NCBI RefSeq assembly: GCF_900564155.1
Contig: NZ_LS999839.1
Location: forward strand, 1,981,097-2,045,096
From: Pedobacter schmidteae
GTDB lineage: Bacteria > Bacteroidota > Bacteroidia > Sphingobacteriales > Sphingobacteriaceae
DNA: 64,000 nucleotides
Direction of reading: 5' to 3'
Below the pieces are notes generated by a model that was given only the letters and a program-made list of their open reading frames with translations, searched no databases and was not told where the DNA came from. Numbering within the stretch: position 1 is the stretch's first letter; every line of letters starts with the position of its first letter. The position numbers were made by a program, and so were the translations under genes. Of this stretch, positions 9,002-18,433 are shown one piece after another.

Positions 9002-9811
9002 TTACAAACGCTGCCAGCTTAGATCTGCCTGCAATTGTAAAACAGAAGAAAATTGCTGTCGTGGCGGTAGGTTCAGGTAAGGGTAGCTTACTTTTGACAA
9101 ATATAATCCCTGGGGATGTGCCGGCGTAATCAGCTCAGGAGTTTGATTATAAATCAGGTAGTTCTCAAATTCTTCTACACTCAAAACCCCGCGGCCAATC
9201 TTCAACAATTGTCCCATAATGATTCTGATCATTTTACTGAGAAAGCGATTTGACGATATCTGAAACCGCAGCTGGTCGCCATATTCGTCAACAGATAAGC
9301 TGGCCGACATGACATTGCAAATGGTGTGTTCATATTTGTCCGGACTGGTACAAAAAGCCCTGTAATCCTTATATTTCGGCAATATGGCTGCTGCCTGGCT
9401 CATCTTATCAAAATCGAGTTTATCCAGCAGATAAAACGAACTCAGCCCATTTAAAAAAGGATTTTTATAGGTGTGGAGAAAATAATCGTACGATCTTAGC
9501 ACCGCGTCAAAGCGTGCGTGCCTTTGCGCTTCTACAGGAACTATATCGAAGACGGCAATACCCGCTGGCAATAATTTATTCATCCTGAACATCAGGTCAA
9601 AGTCCCATGGTTTTTCAATGTCCATGTGAAAAAAAAACTGACTGGCGTGCACGTGCGCATCGGTACGACCGCAGCCAATAATGGCTACCGGTATTTTTAA
9701 CACCTGGCTAAGCGCCGTTTCCAAAACTCCCTGTACATTTAGTACACCTGGCTGTTTTTGCCAGCCGTTGTACTTTAAACCGTTATATCCTATGTGAACA
9801 AAATACCTCAA
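9002..9811 (-). CDS. truA: tRNA pseudouridine(38-40) synthase TruA
   Basis: The 269-residue enzyme isomerises uridines 38-40 in the anticodon stem of tRNA. The catalytic motif GCGRTDAHVHA contains the nucleophile D51, and the N-terminal RYFVHIGYNG and C-terminal RIIMGQLLKIG segments are typical. Length is normal. The gene lies 27 nt downstream of the GH20 hexosaminidase gene on the same strand, so it may be in one transcript with cell-wall genes. Confidence 0.95.
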   Translation of the reverse strand: MRYFVHIGYNGLKYNGWQKQPGVLNVQGVLETALSQVLKIPVAIIGCGRTDAHVHASQFFFHMDIEKPWDFDLMFRMNKLLPAGIAVFDIVPVEAQRHARFDAVLRSYDYFLHTYKNPFLNGLSSFYLLDKLDFDKMSQAAAILPKYKDYRAFCTSPDKYEHTICNVMSASLSVDEYGDQLRFQISSNRFLSKMIRIIMGQLLKIGRGVLSVEEFENYLIYNQTPELITPAHPQGLYLSKVSYPYLNLPPRQQFSSVLQLQADLSWQRL

Positions 9812-9838
9812 CTTCTTTGCACTCCTTATTATACATTA

Positions 9839-11812
9839 TTATTTTCTTCCAGCTCTTTTGTTCAGTTCCTCTATTGGCATATTCATCATTCTGCCGATTG
9901 GCTTTTTATCTCTATAGGTGATTACCCTTAGCATGGTGGCATCCTTTGGTGGGCTCAGCTTTTCTGTATACTTAGGGTAAAAGTGGTCTGGAAAGGAATT
10001 GTCAAAACTATAATAAATATCCAATCCTGCTACTTCTGTACTGAGCTCAATTTGTAGCTGTCTGTCGGCCGATCTGCTCACCTTAAATATAGGGTCATAT
10101 ACACTGGGCGCATATTTAGTCTCAGCCATGTCCAACCTTTTAAAATGTTGCTCAACCCGGCCAAAAAAGTTTGACCAGTTCTTTTTCTCTTTGAGCGACC
10201 AAACCGATTCGGCAATGGCCATCCCTCTGGGCCAGGTCATGTACTCGGCCTGACGGATATTATAAACCTGCTCGGTCCACAAATTGGCCTGACCCCCTTT
10301 GATGTATTTCGGATCAACTTCTGCCGGTATAGGATCAAACTCATAGGCCTTGCTCAAACGGAGTGAGGCATACACCCTGGGTTCTGTAATGGCATCAGCC
10401 TGCATATAATCGAGATAAGCAAATTGTGTCGGACTCATCACTACTTCATGCATTTTTTTAGCTGCATCAATACCATATTTCATCCCTCTCCAACTCATTA
10501 CAGCTGCGCTGGATGGCATATCGCCATTTAATATTTCATCCCAGCCTATAAATTTTTTACCTTTTGACTCTACAATTTTTTGCACCCGTTTTTCAAAATA
10601 TCCTTGTACCTGGTGCATGTCTTTTAGTCCCTCTTTTTGCATTAGGGCCTTGATGGCTTCACTTTTCTCCCAAAAATTAAAGGGTGCTTCATCTCCGCCC
10701 ATATGTATATATTCGAAAGGGAAAAGTGCCGCTACCTGGGTAATTATAGTATCCAGAAAGGAATAAACCTTTTCGTTGGCCGGGCAAAGTGTATTGTCTA
10801 CCAGTGCCAATGGCGGGGCTCCCCTGGACCAATCCATAATACGCTCACCCGAACGTACCCGATAGTTTTCTGCGCCTGGTGTGCAGGAGAGTTCGGGGTA
10901 GGAGCTAATTACGGCCAGACTGTGGCCCGGGACATCAATTTCAGGAAGGATGTTTACAAATCGCTCTTTTGCATATTGTACCAGCTCCTTAATGTCTTCC
11001 TGTGTATAGAAGCCGCCATAATTGCGGGGCTCATCTGCAGCAGGGGGAATAAAATTTCCAAATTCACCTACTTTTTTTACGCTCCACGCGCCTACCTCGG
11101 TTAACCTGGGCAGACCTTTAATTTCTATCCGCCAGCCTTCATCATCCGTAAGGTGCAAATGAAGGATGTTGTACTTGTAGCGAACCATGGCATTGATGTA
11201 TTGTTTTACTTCATCTTTGGTGAAAAAATGACGCGCCACATCAAACATCAGACCACGCCAGCTTACCCGAGGATAATCGGTAAGCTCAACACAGGGCGCT
11301 TTCCAGGTTATGTCCTTTACCGGTTCTTTGCTTTCAATGGCCGGTGGAAACAGCTGAAGCAAACTTTGTACACCATAAAATAAACCCACAGCCTGGTTTG
11401 CCTTTATGGTAATGTGATTGGTGGTTACCGATAACTGATAACCTTCAGCTCCGATTAGGGGGTCTGTTTTTTCATTTAGTGTTAACCTAATGGTTGCAAT
11501 TGCCGATTTATTACTTATTGTGGATACATAACTGCCAGTAGGTATTGAAAGTCTTTCCTGTAAAAAAACAAGTAGCTGATGTGTTTCCGGGATGGCAGGA
11601 CATTGAATGGTAACATTGGCAGGTAAGGTAAAATGGCCTGGATGCTTAATTACTGTTACAGGTTCAGGTATAATGTTAATCTCAGATGGTACAGTTGTCT
11701 CGTCCGAAGTTTCCATTGACAATTCCGTTTGTGGAATAGGATTCTGGCCAATAACAGCCTGGCTCAACAGACAAAAGCACAATACAAAAAAGAAGTTTTT
11801 CATTTTATTCAT
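9839..11812 (-). CDS. Secreted beta-N-acetylhexosaminidase, GH20
   Basis: The 657-residue protein has a signal peptide (1-22), a GH20b-like N-terminal domain (about 45-180) and a GH20 TIM barrel. The catalytic pair D374-E375 lies in HMGGDEAPFNFW; HLHLTDDEGWRIEI (217-231) and EIDVPGHS (291-298) are also conserved. A beta-sandwich-like tail (about 575-640) follows. It removes terminal beta-linked GlcNAc or GalNAc in the periplasm or outside the cell. Adjacent PBP4 and truA on the same strand suggest a link to peptidoglycan or amino-sugar recycling, although chitin or glycan use is equally possible. Confidence 0.92.
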   Translation of the reverse strand: MNKMKNFFFVLCFCLLSQAVIGQNPIPQTELSMETSDETTVPSEINIIPEPVTVIKHPGHFTLPANVTIQCPAIPETHQLLVFLQERLSIPTGSYVSTISNKSAIATIRLTLNEKTDPLIGAEGYQLSVTTNHITIKANQAVGLFYGVQSLLQLFPPAIESKEPVKDITWKAPCVELTDYPRVSWRGLMFDVARHFFTKDEVKQYINAMVRYKYNILHLHLTDDEGWRIEIKGLPRLTEVGAWSVKKVGEFGNFIPPAADEPRNYGGFYTQEDIKELVQYAKERFVNILPEIDVPGHSLAVISSYPELSCTPGAENYRVRSGERIMDWSRGAPPLALVDNTLCPANEKVYSFLDTIITQVAALFPFEYIHMGGDEAPFNFWEKSEAIKALMQKEGLKDMHQVQGYFEKRVQKIVESKGKKFIGWDEILNGDMPSSAAVMSWRGMKYGIDAAKKMHEVVMSPTQFAYLDYMQADAITEPRVYASLRLSKAYEFDPIPAEVDPKYIKGGQANLWTEQVYNIRQAEYMTWPRGMAIAESVWSLKEKKNWSNFFGRVEQHFKRLDMAETKYAPSVYDPIFKVSRSADRQLQIELSTEVAGLDIYYSFDNSFPDHFYPKYTEKLSPPKDATMLRVITYRDKKPIGRMMNMPIEELNKRAGRK

Positions 11813-11856
11813 GTTTATCAGGATAAAAACGCCCTAAACGGCTGCAAATTTACCAA

Positions 11857-13269
11857 TTACTTTAAAGCATCCAATACAGCAAACAGTTTCCTGTTGATAC
11901 CCGAGCCTGAATAATTGTTGACATTGATGACAATGATGTATTTATTACCGGCAGTGCTGGTATAGTAACCTGCAAAAGCGGATACGTTGTTGATGGTGCC
12001 ACTTTTTATTTTCATTCCATTGTATTCCGGAAATGCATTGTAGTAGTCGCCAAACCAACTTTCTTTCTGTACCTGAAACAAGATGTTGGCCATTGCCATG
12101 GTGGTTATCCGGTTTGCAGGCGAAAGTCCACTGCCGTCAATGATGTTTAAAGCATTTTTATCGATTCCTTTTTCGGCCCAAAAGTCAATTACGGTTTCAG
12201 CACCCTCAGCAGTAGCTGCAGGTTTCCCCGATTTCATAGCCAGTGCTTTTAGCAGTGTTTCACCATATAAATTGATGCTTTTTTTTAGAAACCAGTAGGT
12301 GATTTCGCTAAGCGAAGGAGAGGTAATGGTACTGATTTTTTGTGTAACCGCTGCAACTGGTTGGTTGTACAGGGCCATTATGCGTGCAGTGGTAGCTGGT
12401 TGTGTAGCCATAATTCCCATACGCTTTAAGGTATCCTGTAAACGGTAAGCACAATCAAACGCCGGATCGGGCAGCGCTGCCGAAATGCTTGATTTACCAA
12501 TTCCAATACCCCATGAGCCTCTTAAATAAGCGGTATTGCCATAGGGTGGTAAAAATGCATAGGCACGGTCTCCTGTTCCTGCGGCTCCGGTTTTTAATTC
12601 ATTTACAATTTTTAAATAAGGGATTTCCGGAACTGTTTTTAACATCGTAGTGGCTTCTGTGGTTCGGGCGCCCGGTTTCAGGTGAATGTCAAACTGGTTT
12701 TCGCGCCAGGATAGTCCTGAGGTACCGGCACCATAATAATTGCCCATGTCCTGCCATGTCCAGCCTTCAGGGGTAGTTTGGGTGCCAAAAACGCGATCGT
12801 CGCCCACAATTGCTCCTTCTATTTTTTTGATGCCTGCATTTTTGATGGCTGTGGCCCATTCTGTTAATACCTTATTTTCTTTGTTCTGGTAGCGATCGGA
12901 ACCCAATGTCGGGTCCCCGCTGCCAATAATGATCAGGTTACCTTTTAAAATTCCATCTGCTGTAATTTTCCCTGTATAAGCTAAAGTAGTTTGAAATTGA
13001 AAGTCTTTGCCTAGTAAACTGAAAGCTGTAGCGGCAGTAATGACTTTTAATGTAGATGCTGTAGCTAAACCAACCTGTTCGTTGTGTGCAAATAAAGGTT
13101 TACCAGTATTGGCATCCAGTACACACAGCGAGGTCGTGGCATATTTTGTTTGCGGATCTGCCTGAAAGTACTGATAAGCTTTCTCCAGTTTTTGTATGGG
13201 ACTTTGGGCTATAGCTAAACTGCCTATGCACAGGACGTTTATAAAAAGGAATGCGGATCTTTTAAACAT
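11857..13269 (-). CDS. dacB: D-alanyl-D-alanine carboxypeptidase/endopeptidase, PBP4 type (peptidase S13)
   Basis: The 470-residue exported protein (signal peptide 1-21) has the three S13 active-site motifs: SxxK as STLK (S72, K75), SxN as SIN (331-333) and KTG-like KSG (422-424), followed by the expected ...NNVSAFAGY. DGSGLSPANR (378-387) is the usual segment before the last motif. It cleaves D-Ala-D-Ala or cross-bridges in periplasmic peptidoglycan. It is upstream of the GH20 gene by 44 nt and is separated from asd by a strong hairpin terminator. Confidence 0.93.
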   Translation of the reverse strand: MFKRSAFLFINVLCIGSLAIAQSPIQKLEKAYQYFQADPQTKYATTSLCVLDANTGKPLFAHNEQVGLATASTLKVITAATAFSLLGKDFQFQTTLAYTGKITADGILKGNLIIIGSGDPTLGSDRYQNKENKVLTEWATAIKNAGIKKIEGAIVGDDRVFGTQTTPEGWTWQDMGNYYGAGTSGLSWRENQFDIHLKPGARTTEATTMLKTVPEIPYLKIVNELKTGAAGTGDRAYAFLPPYGNTAYLRGSWGIGIGKSSISAALPDPAFDCAYRLQDTLKRMGIMATQPATTARIMALYNQPVAAVTQKISTITSPSLSEITYWFLKKSINLYGETLLKALAMKSGKPAATAEGAETVIDFWAEKGIDKNALNIIDGSGLSPANRITTMAMANILFQVQKESWFGDYYNAFPEYNGMKIKSGTINNVSAFAGYYTSTAGNKYIIVINVNNYSGSGINRKLFAVLDALK

Positions 13270-13286
13270 AAGCTTGTAAAATTAAA

Positions 13287-13325
13287 ACGGCCGTCATACT
13301 GAACTTGCGTCAGTATGATGGCCGT
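13287..13325 (-). terminator. Hairpin terminator after asd
   Basis: ACGGCCGTCATACTGA (13287-13302) pairs with TCAGTATGATGGCCGT (13310-13325) over 16 positions, including one G-T pair, around a 7-nt loop. On the minus strand the stem is followed by TTTTAATTTT. It lies between the asd stop and the dacB start. Its inner part (GTCATnCTGAA) resembles the dispersed palindromes of this window, but the arms differ. Confidence 0.65.
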
Positions 13326-13351
13326 AGTTTTATAAAGTAAACCCGAATAAA

Positions 13352-14344
13352 TTAAACGAGTTCTTTGCTTACCAGATACTCTGCAATCTGAACTGCATTG
13401 GTTGCTGCACCTTTACGCAGGTTATCAGCTACAATCCACATATTTAAAGTATTCGGTAAAGAATCATCTCTTCTGATTCTGCCAACAAACACTTCATCTC
13501 TTTCGTGCGCATCTTTAGGCATCGGGTATTTCAGGTTTGCCGGATCATCTACCAAAATGATACCTTCAGTGGCAGCAAGCAAGTTTTTTACGTCAGTCAC
13601 ATCAAAATCATGTTCAAATTCAATGTTTACAGATTCAGAGTGACCACCCATTACCGGAATACGAACGGTAGTCGCGGTAACCTTAATGCTGTTATCGCCC
13701 ATAATCTTTTGGGTTTCCAGTATCATTTTCATCTCTTCTTTAGTGTATCCATTGTCCTGAAAAACATCAATCTGAGGAATCACATTCAAATCAATTGGGT
13801 AAGCATAGGCCATAGGACCATCAGTAACACCTTTACGCTCATTCATCAGTTGTTCAACAGCCTTTACACCTGTTCCGGTTACCGACTGGTAAGTAGAAAC
13901 AACTACACGTTTAATTTTGTATTTATCGTGCAATGGTTTTAAGGCCACTACCATTTGAATGGTTGAGCAGTTCGGGTTGGCAATGATTTTATCTTCGGCA
14001 GACAATTCCTTTGCATTTACTTCAGGTACAACCAGCTTTTTCGACGGATCCATGCGCCATGCAGATGAATTGTCGATTACCGTGGTGCCTACCGCAGCAA
14101 AACGAGGGGCTTCGGCCAATGAAGTGCCACCACCTGCAGAAAACAACGCAATATCAGGTCTCATCGAAATCGCAGTCTCCATATTTACAACAGCGTACTT
14201 CTTACCCTTAAATGTGATTTCCTTACCAACGCTCTTTTCAGAAGCTACGGGGATCAATTCAGTTAACGGGAAGTTACGCTCTTCTAATACTTTTAACATT
14301 ACGGTGCCTACCAAACCGGTGGCGCCAACTACTGCAATTTTCAT
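13352..14344 (-). CDS. asd: Aspartate-semialdehyde dehydrogenase
   Basis: Starting at the ATG at 14342-14344 gives a 330-residue enzyme beginning MKIAVVGATGLVG, the family N-terminus and NADP-binding loop; the frame extends ten codons further upstream but that extension is not family-like. The catalytic cysteine is C126 in NPNCSTIQ. The enzyme reduces aspartyl phosphate to aspartate semialdehyde for lysine/diaminopimelate, threonine and methionine. Stand-alone transcription unit with a terminator on each side. Confidence 0.95.
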   Translation of the reverse strand: MKIAVVGATGLVGTVMLKVLEERNFPLTELIPVASEKSVGKEITFKGKKYAVVNMETAISMRPDIALFSAGGGTSLAEAPRFAAVGTTVIDNSSAWRMDPSKKLVVPEVNAKELSAEDKIIANPNCSTIQMVVALKPLHDKYKIKRVVVSTYQSVTGTGVKAVEQLMNERKGVTDGPMAYAYPIDLNVIPQIDVFQDNGYTKEEMKMILETQKIMGDNSIKVTATTVRIPVMGGHSESVNIEFEHDFDVTDVKNLLAATEGIILVDDPANLKYPMPKDAHERDEVFVGRIRRDDSLPNTLNMWIVADNLRKGAATNAVQIAEYLVSKELV

Positions 14345-14507
14345 GTTCTTTAATAATTGGATTTTAATGGTCATGAAGCTATCATCAACTAAAAAGCTGC
14401 TGATGGTTTCATTTTTTCTAATTTGTTGTTTTACTTGTTTTTAATTATTTAATCAATTGTATTTATGGTGAAATAATAAGTCCCCAAATATGGGCATTTT
14501 TTCAGTC

Positions 14508-14544
14508 ATAAAAAAGGGATTGGCTTTTGCTAACCAATCCCTTT
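14508..14544 (-). terminator. Intrinsic terminator of the sugar-oxidation cluster
   Basis: AAAGGGATTGG (14513-14523) pairs perfectly with CCAATCCCTTT (14534-14544) around a 10-nt loop. On the minus strand the stem runs into a T tract. It lies 23 nt after the stop of the last gene of the cluster and marks its 3' end. Confidence 0.8.
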
Positions 14545-14566
14545 ATCCTTATTCAATTATTTTTGA

Positions 14567-15448
14567 TCAGATCAGTTCACGGTTTACATAGTTAAAGCTT
14601 TGCTTAATGCTCGCAAAAGGATCCATCGAAAAGTTCTCCTGCTCTACAATAAGATGCTCCAGTCCCGATTGCTTGGCATGTTTATAAATAGCTTTGAAGT
14701 CTATACTTCCCGAGCCAACTTCTGTATTTATACCCTTGTTTGCCTTGTCCATATCTTTCACGTGCCACATCACAAAACGGCCCGGATACTTGTTAAAGAA
14801 GGCAATTGGATCGTTTCCTGAACGTACTACCCAATACAGATCCATTTCAAACCTGGTCAGGTTTTTATCCATTCCGTTTAGCATAATTTCGTAACCGGTA
14901 ACGCCGCCTTCGTGCTTGTCAAATTCAAACGCATGGTTGTGGTAGGCTAGTTTCATGCCCGATTGTTTTACCAATACTGAAGCTTCATTTAAACGCGCCG
15001 TAACTTTTTTATAATCCTCGGCATTTTTACGCAGATTTTCTCCTAACCAGGCAATAGTAAAGTACTTGTTGTCAATTGCTGCGGCTCCTTCTATTAGTGG
15101 TTTTAACAGTTCCTTATCGCCACTGTTGATGAAATCGTCAATTACAAAATGGCTACTTGGCGCGGTCAATCCGTTCGCTTTTAGGAGGCTTTTAAATGAC
15201 TTTGCGTCCATGCCCCAAAAACCTTTGGCCGCCGAATAACCGTAAGTTTCCACTTCTTTATAGCCGGTCTTTGCTATTTTCTCAATTACACCCTTTACAT
15301 CGTGGGGGATTTGCTCTCTAAGTGTGTACAATTGGATACCAACCTTTTTTCCTGCAGCAGCGGCTGCTGTACAGGCAAATGATGGCAATAAGACAGCTCC
15401 TGCTGCTGCAAGACCTGCGTTTTTGATAAAAGTTCTTCTCGAGTTCAT
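14567..15448 (-). CDS. Sugar phosphate isomerase/epimerase-like TIM barrel, Tat-exported
   Basis: The start is placed at ATG 15446-15448, giving 293 residues; the longer frame would need a TTG and would overlap the upstream gene. The N-terminus SRRTFIKNAGLAAAG is a twin-arginine signal, and LPSFAC could serve as a lipobox, so the protein is probably a periplasmic or lipid-anchored enzyme. The rest is an AP-endonuclease-2/xylose-isomerase-like barrel with metal-binding-type segments HNHAFEF and MDLYWV, and a C-terminal LIVEQENF. The substrate is likely an oxidised or keto sugar given the neighbours. It is the last gene of the cluster. Confidence 0.8.
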   Translation of the reverse strand: MNSRRTFIKNAGLAAAGAVLLPSFACTAAAAAGKKVGIQLYTLREQIPHDVKGVIEKIAKTGYKEVETYGYSAAKGFWGMDAKSFKSLLKANGLTAPSSHFVIDDFINSGDKELLKPLIEGAAAIDNKYFTIAWLGENLRKNAEDYKKVTARLNEASVLVKQSGMKLAYHNHAFEFDKHEGGVTGYEIMLNGMDKNLTRFEMDLYWVVRSGNDPIAFFNKYPGRFVMWHVKDMDKANKGINTEVGSGSIDFKAIYKHAKQSGLEHLIVEQENFSMDPFASIKQSFNYVNRELI

Positions 15449-15459
15449 AGGATGGGGGA

Positions 15460-16341
15460 TTAAACGTCGCAAATATTTACGGCATCTCTTAATGATTTAA
15501 TTTTGTCGGCGTATTTAGGAATAAATTCCTGAGCTACATAGCCCTTAAAACCAGTGGCTAGTATGGCTTTGATAATGGCAGGGTAAAACAATTCCTGTGT
15601 GTCGTCAATCTCATTTCTACCCGGTACGCCGGCGGTATGGTAATGAGAAATATATTGATGATAGGTTTGGATGTTACGGATCACGTCTCCTTCATCAATC
15701 TGCATATGATAAATGTCATATAGCAGTTTAAAATTTTCAGAACCCAGTCTTTTGGCCAGCTCTGCACCCCATGAAGTGCGATCGCATTGGTAGTCCTGGT
15801 GGTTAATTTTGCTGTTTAGCAGCTCCATCACCAATGTTACACCATGTTTTTCGGCCAAAGGAATAATCTGCTTTAAACCATCTACACAGTTTTTTAGTCC
15901 CGTTTCGTCATCTTTACCCCGTCTGTTTCCACTAAAGCAAATCAGTTGGGTATAACCCGCTTCGGCCACTTTCGGGATCATCTCCGTGTAGTTTTTAATC
16001 AGAGTGGCATGGAAAGCAGGATCGTTCCATCCATCTACCAGGTTAATTTCGGCGCCATTGCACATAGACGAATATAGTCCATGTTTTTTAAGTGTAGGCC
16101 AGTCTTTGGGACCCACCAGATCAATGGCTTTGATGCCTATTTTTTTTGCTTCGATACACAGCTCATCCAACTCCAATTTTCCAAAACACCAGCGGCATAC
16201 CGAGTGATTTACGTTTCCTTTTAACATTGTGGATATAGATTGTTCCAAAGCAAAAGTTGGTAGGGCTGCCGAAACGCCTAATGCGGCAGTTCCGGCAACA
16301 ATGTTTTTTAGTGCAGTTCTTCTGCTTACTTCTTTTTTCAT
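15460..16341 (-). CDS. Hydroxypyruvate isomerase-like TIM barrel, probably Tat-exported
   Basis: From the ATG at 16339-16341 (chosen because it follows the MFS stop at 16352 without overlap and gives a clean signal) the protein has 293 residues. The N-terminus SRRTALKNIVAGTAALG resembles a twin-arginine signal, though position +4 of the motif is not the preferred Leu/Phe-Leu. The body matches the Hyi-like branch of AP-endonuclease-2 barrels: VCRWCFGK near the start, LVMELLNSK, LLYDIYHMQIDEGD and HYHTAGVPGRNEID, containing the expected Glu, Asp and His metal ligands. It probably isomerises a keto sugar made by the oxidoreductases of the cluster. The exact reaction is unknown. Confidence 0.8.
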   Translation of the reverse strand: MKKEVSRRTALKNIVAGTAALGVSAALPTFALEQSISTMLKGNVNHSVCRWCFGKLELDELCIEAKKIGIKAIDLVGPKDWPTLKKHGLYSSMCNGAEINLVDGWNDPAFHATLIKNYTEMIPKVAEAGYTQLICFSGNRRGKDDETGLKNCVDGLKQIIPLAEKHGVTLVMELLNSKINHQDYQCDRTSWGAELAKRLGSENFKLLYDIYHMQIDEGDVIRNIQTYHQYISHYHTAGVPGRNEIDDTQELFYPAIIKAILATGFKGYVAQEFIPKYADKIKSLRDAVNICDV

Positions 16342-16351
16342 ATTTGTTTGC

Positions 16352-17578
16352 TTAAGCTTCCACTTTCTTTTTATCATTAAAGAAAAGCGCAAACAGTAAG
16401 AATACAGCTAAGGCAATACCTGACGGAATGATCCATACCATTTTCCAGTCAAAGGAGCCATCGGCAAGTTTATAGGTGTCAGTAATTAAACCTGCCACCT
16501 CAAAGCCAATCAGCATTCCCACACCATAAGTAGCCAATGTGATCAGGCCTTGTGCCGAACTTTTATATTTTTCGCCGGCCGCAGCATTGGTATAAATCTG
16601 CCCCGAAACAAAGAAAAAATCATAACAAATACCATGCAGCGCAATTCCGATGATTAGCATAAAGCTAAGGTCGCTGGCGTTTCCATAGGCGAACAATGCA
16701 TAGCGGATACACCAGGCCAGCATACCTACCAGTATGGTTTTTTTGAAACCAAAGCGGGTAAAGAATACCGGTAACAACAGCAGGAACAGCACTTCCGAAA
16801 TCTGACCGATGGTCATTTTTCCGGTTGGATTGTCCATTCCTACATTTGAAAGGAAGGGGTGTGCATTCTGATAATAAAATGCCAGCGGGATACAGATCAG
16901 AATGGAAGAAACAAAGAATATGGCAAAATTTTTATCTTTCAAGAGTTTCAACGCGTCCAGTCCCAATATCTCCGATATTTTTACTTTCTCTCCGGCCGCA
17001 ACTTTAGGCGGGGTTTTAGGTAATGTGAAGCTAAAAAGGCCCAATATTAAAGAAACTATAGCCCCCATCATAAAGGTGTTTTTAAGTAAACCATCTTTTA
17101 CAGCTTGTTCATTATCCCAATGAAACACATAACTGATCAATAATCCGGCAGTAATCCAGCCTATGGTCCCCCATACCCTAATGGTCGAAAAATCTTTTTC
17201 AGGATCTTTCATCTGGTTAAAGGAAACGGAGTTGACCAGCGCCAGCGTAGGCATAAACAAGATCATGTAAGCCAAAACATAAGGATAAAATACGGTTATG
17301 TCTGTAGCATTGTGCATTTGATACATTAAAAATGCGCCTACAAGATGTAATACTCCCAATATACGCTCGGCATTAAAATACCTGTCGGCAATTAGCCCGA
17401 TGATAAAAGGGGCAATAATTGCACCCCAGGATTGGGTGGAGAATACCGAGGCAGACTGAGCACCGGTGGCATTTAAGTTACTCCCCAGGAAGGTTCCTAA
17501 GGTAACAAACCATGCGCCCCAGATAAAAAACTCCAGGAACATCATGAAGGATAATTTGATGCGGTTGTTTAAGTTCAT
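16352..17578 (-). CDS. MFS transporter of the nucleoside:H+ symporter (NupG-like) family
   Basis: A 408-residue membrane protein with about 12 helices. The N-terminus (SFMMFLEFFIWGAWFVTLGTFL) and the loop GLIADRYFNAERILG fit the Nuc_H_symport branch of the major facilitator superfamily, as does IRVWGTIGWITAG. In Bacteroidota this branch is often found next to Gfo/Idh/MocA and sugar isomerase genes, where it is thought to carry sugars or their derivatives rather than nucleosides. Here it lies inside such a cluster, so it likely imports the product of the exported enzymes. Confidence 0.85.
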   Translation of the reverse strand: MNLNNRIKLSFMMFLEFFIWGAWFVTLGTFLGSNLNATGAQSASVFSTQSWGAIIAPFIIGLIADRYFNAERILGVLHLVGAFLMYQMHNATDITVFYPYVLAYMILFMPTLALVNSVSFNQMKDPEKDFSTIRVWGTIGWITAGLLISYVFHWDNEQAVKDGLLKNTFMMGAIVSLILGLFSFTLPKTPPKVAAGEKVKISEILGLDALKLLKDKNFAIFFVSSILICIPLAFYYQNAHPFLSNVGMDNPTGKMTIGQISEVLFLLLLPVFFTRFGFKKTILVGMLAWCIRYALFAYGNASDLSFMLIIGIALHGICYDFFFVSGQIYTNAAAGEKYKSSAQGLITLATYGVGMLIGFEVAGLITDTYKLADGSFDWKMVWIIPSGIALAVFLLFALFFNDKKKVEA

Positions 17579-17611
17579 GTTTGGTTAGTATTTCTTTATT
17601 TGTCGATTAAT

Positions 17612-18307
17612 TTAAAGCTTTTTAATCATAATGTTACGATACCAAACGTCATTGCCATGATCTTGCAGGGCTATTTTGCCGGATTTAAAAGTACCCCAAT
17701 CTGCCCAGCCCGCAAATTTGCTGCCTGCAACAAGTGCTTTCCAGTTGTCATCCCATAATGTTGTCGATACTACTTTTACGCCGTTCAGATAATGCTCCAG
17801 TTTACCATCTTTACAAATGATTTCGGCAGTATTCCATTCCCCAACAGGTTTTACCGGCTCAGAACTGCTTTTCACCAAATCATATAAATCTGCAGCGCGG
17901 TGCTTGGTAATTTTGCCATCGGGATGTCCGTCATTGTCCAATACCTGCATTTCCAACCCTGTACTATAGGTTTGATGATATTTGGCCGGCTCTTCTTTTA
18001 CATAGTAAATGATACCACTATTGCCTTTAGGCGAAATTTTCCAATCCAATTTCAAGTGAAAATTGCTGTATTCATTGTCCGTTACCAGATCGCCACCGCC
18101 GTTTTTATCTCCATTGGGATTAAAATGCAATGCGCCATCTTCAACACTCCATTTGCTGCCAGCAGTAGTTTTACCGTAAGTATGCCAGCCCTTGGTGGTT
18201 TTGCCATCAAATATTTTGGTAAACCCTTTTTTGCCCGATTGGGCTTTTGCAGCAGTACCGGCTATAACTGCCGTGAGTATAATTGCCGAGAAAAAATATT
18301 GTTTCAT
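17612..18307 (-). CDS. DUF1080 protein, 3-keto-disaccharide hydrolase family
   Basis: The 231-residue protein has a signal peptide (1-22) and one concanavalin-like DUF1080 domain (Pfam 3keto-disac_hyd): FTKIFDGKTTKGWHTYG near the start, FHLKLDWKISPKGNSGIIYYV, GLEMQVLDNDGHPD and a C-terminal GKIALQDHGNDVWYRNIMIKKL. Members cleave the glycosidic bond of 3-ketoglycosides by an elimination/hydration route. The neighbours (GMC flavoprotein, cytochrome c, Gfo/Idh enzymes) supply the chemistry that would make its substrate. It is exported, so cleavage would take place in the periplasm or outside. It begins downstream of a palindromic repeat that separates it from the previous gene. Confidence 0.88.
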   Translation of the reverse strand: MKQYFFSAIILTAVIAGTAAKAQSGKKGFTKIFDGKTTKGWHTYGKTTAGSKWSVEDGALHFNPNGDKNGGGDLVTDNEYSNFHLKLDWKISPKGNSGIIYYVKEEPAKYHQTYSTGLEMQVLDNDGHPDGKITKHRAADLYDLVKSSSEPVKPVGEWNTAEIICKDGKLEHYLNGVKVVSTTLWDDNWKALVAGSKFAGWADWGTFKSGKIALQDHGNDVWYRNIMIKKL

Positions 18308-18342
18308 CTGTTTTGTTGTTTAATTTTTTATAATTTAAGACT

Positions 18343-18386
18343 GTATCATTAATACGATCGTCATCCTGAAATAAATTCAGGATGAC
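18343..18386. repeat. Dispersed palindromic repeat, copy 1
   Basis: The core GTCATCCTGAA (18360-18370) pairs with TTCAGGATGAC (18376-18386) around 5 nt. It is preceded by GTATCATTAAT (18343-18353), a flank shared with the copy at 32091. It lies between the Gfo/Idh gene and the DUF1080 gene and could act as a hairpin in the transcript. Confidence 0.75.
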
Positions 18387-18433
18387 GATAAGTCGCAAAG
18401 AATAGCTTTAATCCTTGCTCGTTATGCTTACGC

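Noticed and set aside
13287..13325. Another copy of the dispersed palindrome
   Set aside because: It shares only the GTCATnCTGAA centre; the arms, loop and trailing T tract fit an ordinary terminator for asd.
14345..14460. Leader peptide or attenuator upstream of asd
   Set aside because: A 7-codon frame (MKPSAAF) is present on the minus strand, but there is no run of regulatory codons and no alternative hairpins, so it is not supported.
16352..17578. Genuine nucleoside transporter
   Set aside because: The family name is NupG-like, but the neighbours are all sugar enzymes and no nucleoside genes are nearby; I keep the family but not the substrate.
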